A stretch of 10,356 nt of DNA from an uncultured Solirubrobacteraceae bacterium. GTDB taxonomy: Bacteria; Actinomycetota; Thermoleophilia; Solirubrobacterales; Solirubrobacteraceae. The translations under genes were made by a program, and so were the position numbers. Positions within the stretch are counted from its first letter, which is position 1, and each line of letters opens with the position of its first letter. The stretch covers positions 1 through 10,356 of the forward strand of contig CADCVT010000056.1 of NCBI GenBank assembly GCA_902806215.1, in the 5' to 3' direction. The notes beneath the pieces were generated by a model. That model made no database searches, had not been told where the DNA came from, and worked only from the letters and a program-made list of their open reading frames with translations. Of the stretch, positions 1-6,258 are shown piece by piece.

Positions 1-906
1 CTCGACCCCGAAGCGGCGGTCGGGTCGGTCGGTGCCGAAGCGCGACACCGCGTCGGCGTAGGACACGCGCTCATACGGCGGCGGCGGCACCGGTCGCGGG
101 CTGAGCGCGAGCACCGGCGCCATGACCTGCTCGATCGTCGTCATGACGTCGTCTTCGGTGACGAACGCCATCTCGACGTCGAGCTGGGTGAACTCCGGCT
201 GGCGATCGGCGCGCGTGTCCTCGTCGCGGAAGCAGCGGGCGATCTGGTAGTAGCGCTCGTAGCCGCCCATCATCAACAGCTGCTTGAAGAGCTGCGGCGA
301 CTGCGGCAGCGCGTACCAGGTGCCGGGCTCACGGCGGTTCGGCAGCACGTAGTCGCGCGCGCCCTCGGGCGTGGACTTGGTGAGGATCGGCGTCTCGATG
401 TCGAGGAAGTCGCGCGCGTCGAGCTCGCGCCGCATGATCGACGTGATCTCGTGGCGCAGGGTCAGCGCGCGCTGCATCTGCCGGCGGCGCAGGTCGAGGT
501 AGCGGTACTTCAGCCGCAGGACCTCGTCGACGTCGGTGTCCTCGTCGAGCGGGAACGGCGGCGTCTCGGCGGGCGCGAGGTGCTCAAGCCGCGTCGTGGA
601 GACCTCGATCTCCCCCGTGCCGAGCTCGGGGTTGAAGTTGCGCTCGTCGCGCGCGACGACCTTGCCGTGCGCGGAGATCACGTGCTCGGGCCGGACGGCC
701 TCGGCCGTCGCGAACGCCTCGTCGCCGGGGTGCACGACGAGCTGGACGATGCCGGAGCGGTCGCGCAGGTCGATGAAGATCAGCCCGCCGTGGTCGCGCC
801 GGCCGTCCACCCATCCGGCGACGCGGACCTCGCGGTCGACGTCGGCCGTGCGCAGGGACCCCGCCCACGTGTCGCGGTACTCGTTGGCGATGGGCGTCTG
901 CTTCAC
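1..906 (-). CDS. aspS: Aspartyl-tRNA synthetase, N-terminal 302 residues (gene runs off the left edge)
   Basis: Class IIb aminoacyl-tRNA synthetase that charges tRNA with aspartate in the cytoplasm. The visible part begins with the OB-fold anticodon-binding domain (about residues 20-105, including VRVAGWVDGRRDHGG and FIDLRDRSG). A catalytic core follows, with YRYLDLRR (135-141), motif 1 around FLDIETPILTKSTPEGARDY (167-186) and motif 2 around QIARCFRDED and RQPEFTQLDVE (221-245). Motif 3 and most of the bacterial GAD insertion lie outside the window, so only about half of the usual 590 or so residues are present. The start is a GTG at 906-904 that overlaps the hisS stop as GTGA, with a GAGAGG Shine-Dalgarno sequence about 7 bases upstream. 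hisS-aspS adjacency is common in bacteria. Whether the enzyme is discriminating or also charges tRNA-Asn cannot be told from this part. Confidence 0.97.
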   Translation of the reverse strand, partial: MKQTPIANEYRDTWAGSLRTADVDREVRVAGWVDGRRDHGGLIFIDLRDRSGIVQLVVHPGDEAFATAEAVRPEHVISAHGKVVARDERNFNPELGTGEIEVSTTRLEHLAPAETPPFPLDEDTDVDEVLRLKYRYLDLRRRQMQRALTLRHEITSIMRRELDARDFLDIETPILTKSTPEGARDYVLPNRREPGTWYALPQSPQLFKQLLMMGGYERYYQIARCFRDEDTRADRQPEFTQLDVEMAFVTEDDVMTTIEQVMAPVLALSPRPVPPPPYERVSYADAVSRFGTDRPDRRFGVE

Positions 907-2126
907 AGCTGGTCCTCTCGGCGTATCCGGGCGACGACTGACTCTGGAGCGGTGATCTCCTGGCCCGTCTCGAGGCTCTTCAGAACAACGGCATCATCGA
1001 GGACGACCAGCCACCGGGCGCGCAAGCGATCTGCCTGCTTCCGCTGGCCCTTGAGGGACCGGCCGGCGAGCTCCATCTGCGCGCTCATGCCCTCTCGGCG
1101 CGCGTCGTACACGAGCTGGAAGGCGTCGGCGCGGAGCGCCGGGTGCGCGTAGGCGACGAAGATGTCGACGGGAGCCTCGGCCGTGGGTCGCTCGCCGGCA
1201 GCAAGCAGGATGCGCTCGACGCCGGCGGCCCAGCCGATGCCGGGGGTCGGCTTGCCGCCGAGCATCTCGACGAGGCCGTCGTAGCGCCCGCCGCCGCCGA
1301 CGCCGCTCTGGGCGCCGAGCGCGTCGGACGTGAACTCGAACACCGTGCGCGTGTAGTAGTCCAGGCCGCGGACGAGCGTCGGGTCGATCTCGTACTCGAG
1401 GTCGACCGCGTCGAGCAGGCGGCGGACCTCTGCGAAGTGCTCGGCGTCGTCGGGCGAGAGCTCGTCGAGGAGCTTCGGCGCGCCCTCCATGACCGGGGCC
1501 GCCTCATCGGAGTCGAACGCGCGCAGCGGGTTGAGGTCGATGCGGTCGACGACGTCCTTGGGGAGCCACTCCTCGTTGGCGCGCAGGTACGCGATCAGGT
1601 GCTCGCGGTAGCGCTCGCGCGTCTCGGCGGTGCCCAGCGACCCGAGCCGCAGCCGCACGCCCTCTGACCCGAGGTCGTCGAGCAGCGTCTGGAGGAGCAC
1701 GATCGACTCGGCGTCGACCGCCGGGTCGTCCGAGCCGATCGCCTCGGCGCCGACCTGCCAGAACTGGCGGAAGCGGCCGGCCTGCGGCTTCTCGGCGCGG
1801 TAGAAGCTCGACAGGTACCAGAGCTTCACCGGCTGCGCGAGCTTGTGCATGCCGTGCTCCATGTACGCGCGGCACACCGGCGCGGTCCCCTCCGGGCGCA
1901 GCGTCATCGAGCGCCCGCCGCCGTCGTCGAAGGTGAACATCTCCTTCTGGACGATGTCGGTGGACTCCCCCACGCCGCGCGCGAAGAGCTCGGTCGCCTC
2001 GAACGTCGGTGTCTCGATCCGGCGGTAGCCGGCGCCCTCGAGGATCCGCTGCGCGGCGTGCGCGACGCGTTCGCGATCGGACTGCTGGTCGGGCAGCAGG
2101 TCCGAGGTGCCCTTGGGCGCCCTCAC
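903..2126 (-). CDS. hisS: Histidyl-tRNA synthetase
   Basis: Class IIa synthetase that attaches histidine to tRNA-His. The 407-residue protein is close to the usual bacterial length and looks complete. It begins with the conserved RAPKGTSDLLP. Motif 1 is IETPTFE (37-43), then TLRPEGT (75-81), and motif 2 is FYRAEKPQAGRFRQFWQVG (108-126). The two histidine-specific signatures are LVRGLDYYTRTVFEF (251-265) and GGGGRYDGLVEMLGG (277-291), and motif 3 is GIGWAAGVERILL (296-308). A C-terminal anticodon-binding domain starts near 318. The start is GTG at 2126-2124, overlapping the stop of the upstream hydrolase (GTGA). The start is fixed by the conserved N-terminus: the frame stays open far upstream, but that translation is an arginine-rich shadow. 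The stop overlaps the aspS start in the same way. Confidence 0.97.
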   Translation of the reverse strand: MRAPKGTSDLLPDQQSDRERVAHAAQRILEGAGYRRIETPTFEATELFARGVGESTDIVQKEMFTFDDGGGRSMTLRPEGTAPVCRAYMEHGMHKLAQPVKLWYLSSFYRAEKPQAGRFRQFWQVGAEAIGSDDPAVDAESIVLLQTLLDDLGSEGVRLRLGSLGTAETRERYREHLIAYLRANEEWLPKDVVDRIDLNPLRAFDSDEAAPVMEGAPKLLDELSPDDAEHFAEVRRLLDAVDLEYEIDPTLVRGLDYYTRTVFEFTSDALGAQSGVGGGGRYDGLVEMLGGKPTPGIGWAAGVERILLAAGERPTAEAPVDIFVAYAHPALRADAFQLVYDARREGMSAQMELAGRSLKGQRKQADRLRARWLVVLDDAVVLKSLETGQEITAPESVVARIRREDQL

Positions 2127-2758
2127 ACCAGCTCGGCGAGGAAGGGGTTCGTCTGCCGCTCTTTGCCGAGGGTGGTCGCGCCCATGTGCCCGGGAAGGAC
2201 CTGGAAGTCGTCGGGGTAGCGGTCCAGGAGCAGCGCGATCGACTTCGCGAGGACGTCCCAGTCGCCGCCGGGCAGGTCGGTACGGCCGACCGACCCCTGG
2301 AAGAGCACGTCGCCGGAGAACAGCACGCCGTGCCCGGGCACCGCGTAGGTGACGTGGCCGGGGCTGTGGCCGGGCGTGAAGACGACCTCGATGGTGAAGC
2401 CGGCCAGCTCGAGCGTCTCGCCGCCCTCGACCGTCTCCTCCGGGTCGTGGTTCTCGTACGGGCCGAACCCGGGCCACGGGACGAAGCTCATGATGTCCTG
2501 GACCATCGGGACCTCGAGCCTGGGGCAGTACACGGGGGCGCCGGTCGCGCGGGCCACCGGGGCGAGCGCGCCGACGTGATCGAAGTGGCAGTGGGTCAGG
2601 AGGATCGCGTCGACCTTCGTGATGCCGAGCTCCTCGATCCCGCTGAGGATGACCTCGGCCTCGTCGCCGGGGTCGACGACGACGCCGCGCCCGTCCGCGC
2701 CCTTCGCGATGAAGCAGTTCTCCTGGACCGGGCCGACCGTGACGCCGCGGACGTCCAT
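2123..2758 (-). CDS. Metallo-beta-lactamase-fold hydrolase, glyoxalase II-like
   Basis: A 211-residue single-domain MBL-fold protein, probably a binuclear metal hydrolase acting on a thioester. Metal ligands are in place: THCHFDH (55-61, the HxHxDH motif), H131 in TPGHSPGH, D150 in FSGDVLF, and H191 in LPGHMGATTLGKE. The length and lack of a C-terminal helical domain fit the short YcbL-type glyoxalase II-like family rather than classical glutathione-dependent GloB of about 255 residues. Actinomycetes generally use thiols other than glutathione, so the true substrate is unknown. The ATG at 2758 shares one base with the TGA of the upstream gene (TGATG), and its own stop overlaps the hisS start. 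An MBL hydrolase just ahead of hisS is a familiar actinobacterial arrangement. Confidence 0.9.
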   Translation of the reverse strand: MDVRGVTVGPVQENCFIAKGADGRGVVVDPGDEAEVILSGIEELGITKVDAILLTHCHFDHVGALAPVARATGAPVYCPRLEVPMVQDIMSFVPWPGFGPYENHDPEETVEGGETLELAGFTIEVVFTPGHSPGHVTYAVPGHGVLFSGDVLFQGSVGRTDLPGGDWDVLAKSIALLLDRYPDDFQVLPGHMGATTLGKERQTNPFLAELV

Positions 2759-3123
2759 CAGCCGGCGGCCGCCTTCTTGCGCTGGTTGCGGTTGTAGATC
2801 GCCATGTCCACGTAGTACCCGAGCGGGATGTAGAAGACGAAGGCGAGCAGGCCCACGCTGACGGCGGTGGCGATCTCCTGGTCGAAGAACAGGACGACCG
2901 CCACGACGAACACGAGCGCGGCGATGGCGGCGCGGTTGGCCGCGCCGCGCCACGTCGGCGGCTGGTTGCGCCGGTCCTCGGCGCGGCGCCGGCGCTCCTC
3001 CATCTTCGACGCGGGCGCGCGCTCCATGTCGGTCGGCTTGCGGCCGGTCCGGCCGCGCGACTCGACGATCCCGGCGGCGTTGCCGCGGTGCTTCGTGGTG
3101 CGCTTCTTCCTCGTCTGGGCCAC
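2758..3123 (-). CDS. Small basic protein with two predicted membrane helices, function unknown
   Basis: A 121-residue protein. Residues 1-64 are hydrophilic and strongly basic (19 Lys/Arg against 7 Asp/Glu), with a conserved-looking KRTTKHRGNAAG stretch and an arginine cluster at 44-47 and 51-52. Two hydrophobic helices follow: about 65-80 (AAIAALVFVVAVVLFF) and about 84-106 (IATAVSVGLLAFVFYIPLGYYVD). A lysine-rich tail ends the protein. This predicts an inner-membrane protein with a long cytoplasmic N-terminus and C-terminus. The basic tails could contact RNA or ribosomes, but that is only a guess from composition. The start is GTG at 3123-3121, with only a weak AAGG 4-5 bases away or none if the transcript is leaderless. 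It is the first gene of the coupled cluster with the MBL hydrolase, hisS and aspS. I recognise the style as a thermoleophilian conserved hypothetical but cannot name a family. Confidence 0.8.
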   Translation of the reverse strand: MAQTRKKRTTKHRGNAAGIVESRGRTGRKPTDMERAPASKMEERRRRAEDRRNQPPTWRGAANRAAIAALVFVVAVVLFFDQEIATAVSVGLLAFVFYIPLGYYVDMAIYNRNQRKKAAAG

Positions 3124-3129
3124 GCCTTG

Positions 3130-3157
3130 AGCCTACTGCGGCCGTGCGGAACCCCAA
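3130..3157 (-). promoter_or_regulatory. Candidate leaderless sigma-70-type promoter
   Basis: On the minus strand, TTGGGG (3157-3152) and TAGGCT (3135-3130) are separated by 16 bases. The TAGGCT box lies 6 bases before the GTG of the 121-residue membrane protein. A TANNNT box about 6-7 bases ahead of the start codon is the arrangement typical of leaderless actinobacterial transcripts. The rest of 3124-3204 shows only short CTCGACA repeats and no gene. This is a pattern match only. Confidence 0.3.
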
Positions 3158-3204
3158 GCGTCGAGGTCCCGACCTGGGCGGTCGACAACTCGACACTCGA
3201 TGGT

Positions 3205-4038
3205 TCAGCGAACGCCCGCGTCCTCGAGCGTGCGGCGGTTGCGGACCGGGACCTTCTCCGGCCAGCCGTCGAACGCGGCGGCGGGCGCGAGGCCGACGAG
3301 CTCCGCCGCCCGGACGGGGGCGTGCTTCTGCACCGCCTTCAGGACCTGGACGAGCGGGGTCGCCCGGTGGTCCTCGACGTTGGTCGAGACCTGCGGCGTC
3401 TGGCCGGCGTCGAGCGCGACGCCGATCGCCCGCACGCCGGGCAGCCCGTCCTCGCCGCCCTCGCGGATCCGCGCGGCGATCGTGCGGGCCGCGCTCGGCG
3501 GCAGGTCGCCGGTCAGCTCGAGGTTGAACGCGACGAGCGGCGGGCGCGCGCCGACGAGCACGGCGCCGCTGCGGTCCTCGATCGCGGACGGCCCGAAGTC
3601 GGGCGTCCGTTCGCGCAGCGCCTCGATCCCGCCGCGGCGCAGCTCCGCACGGGTGCGACCCTGCGCGAGCTGGCCGTACAGGTACACCGGCAGCCCCTGC
3701 TCGCCGAGCAGGTCGGCGGCCAGCAGCGCCTCGGCGCACGCCGCCCCACGGCGCTCGTCGTCGAGGAAGACCACGGGAGCGACGTCGATCACGCCGACGT
3801 GCGGGTGCTGCCCGCGCGGCTCGCGCAGGTCGATGCGCTCGACCGCCTCCGCGGCGCCCTCGGCGAGGGCCGGCGCGAGCTCGCCCGGCTTTCCCGCGAG
3901 CGTGTACACGGTGCGGTGATGGTCCTCGTCGCTGTGGACGTCGAGCAGCCGCGCCCCGGTCGAGGTGAACGCGTCGGCGATCGCCCAGATCGCCTCGGCG
4001 TCGCGGCCCTCGGACACGTTGGGGATCGCCAGCAGCAT
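3205..4038 (-). CDS. ftcD: Glutamate formimidoyltransferase (single FT module)
   Basis: This enzyme moves the formimino group of N-formimino-glutamate to tetrahydrofolate, usually at the end of histidine breakdown. The 277-residue protein matches the formiminotransferase part of FTCD only. It has the N-terminal IPNVSEGRD (5-13), DEDHHRTVYT (37-46), the active-site region GQHPHVGVIDVAPV (76-89), GARPPLVAFNLEL (163-175), and GVALDAGQTPQVSTNVED (206-223). H78 aligns with the catalytic histidine of mammalian FTCD, but the usual HPR is HPH here. There is no cyclodeaminase domain and no other histidine-utilisation gene in the window, so a side role in folate chemistry is equally possible. The ATG is fixed by the conserved N-terminus, with GGGAG directly against it. 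It sits 24 bases after the P450 gene and is probably the last gene of that operon. Confidence 0.88.
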   Translation of the reverse strand: MLLAIPNVSEGRDAEAIWAIADAFTSTGARLLDVHSDEDHHRTVYTLAGKPGELAPALAEGAAEAVERIDLREPRGQHPHVGVIDVAPVVFLDDERRGAACAEALLAADLLGEQGLPVYLYGQLAQGRTRAELRRGGIEALRERTPDFGPSAIEDRSGAVLVGARPPLVAFNLELTGDLPPSAARTIAARIREGGEDGLPGVRAIGVALDAGQTPQVSTNVEDHRATPLVQVLKAVQKHAPVRAAELVGLAPAAAFDGWPEKVPVRNRRTLEDAGVR

Positions 4039-4044
4039 CTCCCG

Positions 4045-4064
4045 AGGAGCGTACGAACGCTCCT
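4045..4064. other. Perfect 8-bp hairpin at the P450/ftcD junction
   Basis: AGGAGCGT (4045-4052) and ACGCTCCT (4057-4064) pair perfectly around a 4-base loop. The same pairing forms in the minus-strand mRNA, where the P450 stop codon TAG (4065-4063) overlaps the base of the stem. ftcD begins 6 bases past the other arm. There is no U-tract, so it is not a typical terminator. Translational coupling or mRNA processing is more likely. Confidence 0.55.
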
Positions 4065-5292
4065 ACGGCGCGCTGAGCCGGACGCGACCGCCGCGTGCGG
4101 GCGCGAGCGTCACGCCGCGCCGGCGGACCCGCTCGGGCGCGCTCGTGAAGGCTCCGGCCTTGGCCGCCTCGTCGAGCACAGCGTCCATCTCCATGAGCGC
4201 GAACGCGGCGCCGAGGCACCGCCGCGTCCCGCCGCCGAAGGGGATGTACGCGTACGACGGCGGAGGCTCCTCGAAGCGCTCGGGCCGGAACGCGAGCGGG
4301 TCGCCCCACGTGTCCGCCCGGCGGTGCGCGAGGTAGATGCACGGCGCGACGTGCACGCCCGCGGGCAGGACGCGGCCCGCGACCTCGAACGGCTCGGCGA
4401 GCTTGCGCGGCGCGATCGACAGCACCGGTCGGACGCGCAGCACCTCCTTGACGACCGCCTCGCGGTACGCGGGCTCCCCCAGCCGCTCGACGACCCGCGG
4501 GTGCCGCCCGAGCCGCTCGAACGCCCACGCCAGCGACGTCGCCGTCGTCTCGTGACCGGCCGCGAGCAGCGTCACGAGCTGATCGCACACCTCGGCGTCG
4601 GAGGACGACGCCGCGAGAAGCTCGTCGATGATCGGAGCGTCCGCACGGAGCACCGGGGTGCTGCGGCGCCGTGCGGAGATCAACGCGAACAGCTGCTCAT
4701 CGACGACAGACACCGCCCGCTCGAACCCCGACGTCGCTCCGAGCACCATCGCCACGAGCCGCGGCGCGTTGCGCGTGAGCGCGAGGGCGCGCTCGATGGC
4801 GATACGGAGCGCGGGGTCGCTGCTCCCGAACACGATCCGCATGATCACGTCGAGCGTCAGGGCCTGCATCCGCTCGTGGGTCCGCACCGGCCGGTCGCGC
4901 GGCCACGACGCGAGCTCCTCCCGCGCGAGCCGGGCGACGAGCTCGCGGTGCGCGCGCATCCGCTCGCCGTGGAACGGCGGCAGCATCCGCCGGCGCTGCG
5001 CGAGGTGCTCGTCGCCGTCGAGGACGAGGATCGAGCTGCGGCCCGCGAACGGCTCGAGGATCGATCCGCTCCCGCCGGCGCGGAGCACGTCCGGCGACGC
5101 GGTGAACACGCGACGCACGTCGTCGGGCGCGCTCACCAGCACCATCGGCGCGTCGGCCCAGTGCGTGCGTAGCGTGAACGGCTCGCCGTAGCGCGCGGCG
5201 CACCGGCGCAGGAAGGCCGTGGGGCGCACGACGAACTCGGCGGTCTGAGCGGCCCGCGGCTCGCGCGGTCCCGGCGGCAGCACGGCGCGCAC
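4063..5292 (-). CDS. Cytochrome P450 monooxygenase
   Basis: A 409-residue soluble bacterial P450. Signatures: a C-helix region around DEHLAQRRRMLPPFHGERM (94-112), I-helix AGHETTAT (245-252) with the oxygen-activating acid-alcohol pair, K-helix KEVLRVRP (282-289) with ExxR at 283-286, PERF (337-340), and the heme-binding loop FGGGTRRCLGAAFA (352-365) with C359 as the heme ligand. It therefore looks catalytically intact. No N-terminal membrane anchor is seen. No ferredoxin or ferredoxin reductase lies in the window, so electron partners must come from elsewhere. The GTG start at 5292-5290 lies 3 bases after the stop of the M29 gene and has no Shine-Dalgarno sequence, implying coupled translation. 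The substrate cannot be read from the sequence; a nearby tryptophanase makes indole one candidate. Confidence 0.95.
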   Translation of the reverse strand: MRAVLPPGPREPRAAQTAEFVVRPTAFLRRCAARYGEPFTLRTHWADAPMVLVSAPDDVRRVFTASPDVLRAGGSGSILEPFAGRSSILVLDGDEHLAQRRRMLPPFHGERMRAHRELVARLAREELASWPRDRPVRTHERMQALTLDVIMRIVFGSSDPALRIAIERALALTRNAPRLVAMVLGATSGFERAVSVVDEQLFALISARRRSTPVLRADAPIIDELLAASSSDAEVCDQLVTLLAAGHETTATSLAWAFERLGRHPRVVERLGEPAYREAVVKEVLRVRPVLSIAPRKLAEPFEVAGRVLPAGVHVAPCIYLAHRRADTWGDPLAFRPERFEEPPPSYAYIPFGGGTRRCLGAAFALMEMDAVLDEAAKAGAFTSAPERVRRRGVTLAPARGGRVRLSAP

Positions 5293-5295
5293 GGC

Positions 5296-6237
5296 TCAGT
5301 CGAGCACGTAGACGCCGTTCTCGACGACGGTCGTCCCGCCGATCGTGAGCGTCGGGTCGACCACGACGACGTCCTCGTGGACCGGGACGCTGACCGTCCC
5401 GCCGATGCCCGCGCTCGCGCCGAAGGCGACGTGGACGGTGCCGAGGATCTTCTCGTCCTCGAGCAGGTTGCCGGTCAGCTGCGCGCGGTCGTTCGTGCCG
5501 ACGCCGAGCTCGGCGAGGTGCCGGCCGTCGGGGCCGAACGCGTCGAGGTGGTCGACGAAGCGCTGCCCGGGCGCGTCGACGCCCGTCAGGCGCCCGTTCT
5601 CGACCGCGAGCCTGACCTCCCCCAGCTCGAGCCCGAAGTGCCCGATCGTCGTGCCGACGAACGTCCCTGAGCCGCCCGACGGCGAGACGAAGCACTCGCC
5701 GCACGGCAGGTTCCCGAACGCCGCGCGGGCGGTGAGGTCGCCGGCGTCGGCGATCGCGCTGCGGCCGCGCAGCTCGAAGAAGATGTCCGAGCCCTTGGGG
5801 CAGGTGAAGTGCGCGTCGTCGGCGTGGGTCAGCAGCTCGGCGACCGCGCCGCTGCGCCGGGCCATCTGCTCGAACTCCGCGCTCATGAGCCGCGCGAACA
5901 TGTCCTGCTCGACGCCGGGCAGCGTGGCGCCGCGAGCACCAGCGTCCGAGGCGGCCTTGCGCGCCTTCGTGTGCGACAGCGACGGCAGGCACGGCGCGAG
6001 GAACACGTCGCAGGCGGCGAACGAGGCGGCGACGGTCGGCGGCGGCTCGGTCCCGCGCTCGGGGCGCGGCGGGAGCACGGTGTAGATCGCGTCTGCGCGG
6101 GCGTCGATCGCCGCGGCGTGGAGCGACTGCGCGATCTCGACGCGCGTCGGGTCGCAGACGACGAAGACGTTCTCGCCCGGCTTGATCGCCAGGCACCGTT
6201 CGACGACGGTGCGGGCGGCAGTGCTCAGATCGGCCAT
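5296..6237 (-). CDS. M29-type aminopeptidase-like metalloprotein
   Basis: A 313-residue protein of the thermophilic-aminopeptidase (M29, AmpT/AmpS) superfamily, which also includes the ring-cleaving NicX dioxygenase. The C-terminal half carries the expected metal-binding set: E181 in GNLPCGECFVSP (176-187), E243 in LAELGVGTND (241-250), H269 in GTVHVAFG (266-273), and H287 with D289 in VPVHEDVVVVDP (284-295). The tyrosine found after the first histidine in M29 peptidases is not evident. The protein is shorter than typical M29 peptidases of about 370-410 residues. Both peptidase and NicX-like dioxygenase activities are therefore open. There is no signal peptide, so it is cytoplasmic. The ATG at 6237-6235 has GGAG two bases upstream, inside a hairpin. 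It lies 11 bases from the upstream secreted-protein gene and 3 bases from the P450 gene. Confidence 0.82.
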   Translation of the reverse strand: MADLSTAARTVVERCLAIKPGENVFVVCDPTRVEIAQSLHAAAIDARADAIYTVLPPRPERGTEPPPTVAASFAACDVFLAPCLPSLSHTKARKAASDAGARGATLPGVEQDMFARLMSAEFEQMARRSGAVAELLTHADDAHFTCPKGSDIFFELRGRSAIADAGDLTARAAFGNLPCGECFVSPSGGSGTFVGTTIGHFGLELGEVRLAVENGRLTGVDAPGQRFVDHLDAFGPDGRHLAELGVGTNDRAQLTGNLLEDEKILGTVHVAFGASAGIGGTVSVPVHEDVVVVDPTLTIGGTTVVENGVYVLD

Positions 6238-6258
6238 CGCTCCGCAGACTACGGAGCG
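6238..6258 (-). promoter_or_regulatory. Hairpin enclosing the Shine-Dalgarno of the M29 gene and the preceding stop codon
   Basis: In minus-strand mRNA, CGCTCCG (6258-6252) pairs perfectly with CGGAGCG (6244-6238) around a 7-base loop, TAGTCTG. The loop contains the TAG stop (6251-6249) of the secreted-protein gene. The 3-prime arm contains the GGAG ribosome-binding site of the next gene, 2 bases from its ATG. A ribosome finishing the upstream gene would open the stem and expose the site. Confidence 0.55.

Noticed and set aside
451..1152. Plus-strand open frames over aspS and hisS
   Set aside because: Shadows of the synthetase genes on the other strand.
2127..3188. N-terminal extension of the hisS frame
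   Set aside because: Arg/Pro-rich nonsense overlapping two supported genes; hisS begins at the GTG before RAPKGTSD.
3088..5172. Long plus-strand open frame (694 codons)
   Set aside because: Antisense to ftcD and P450, rich in Arg/Ala/Glu with no recognisable domain; a GC-rich shadow.
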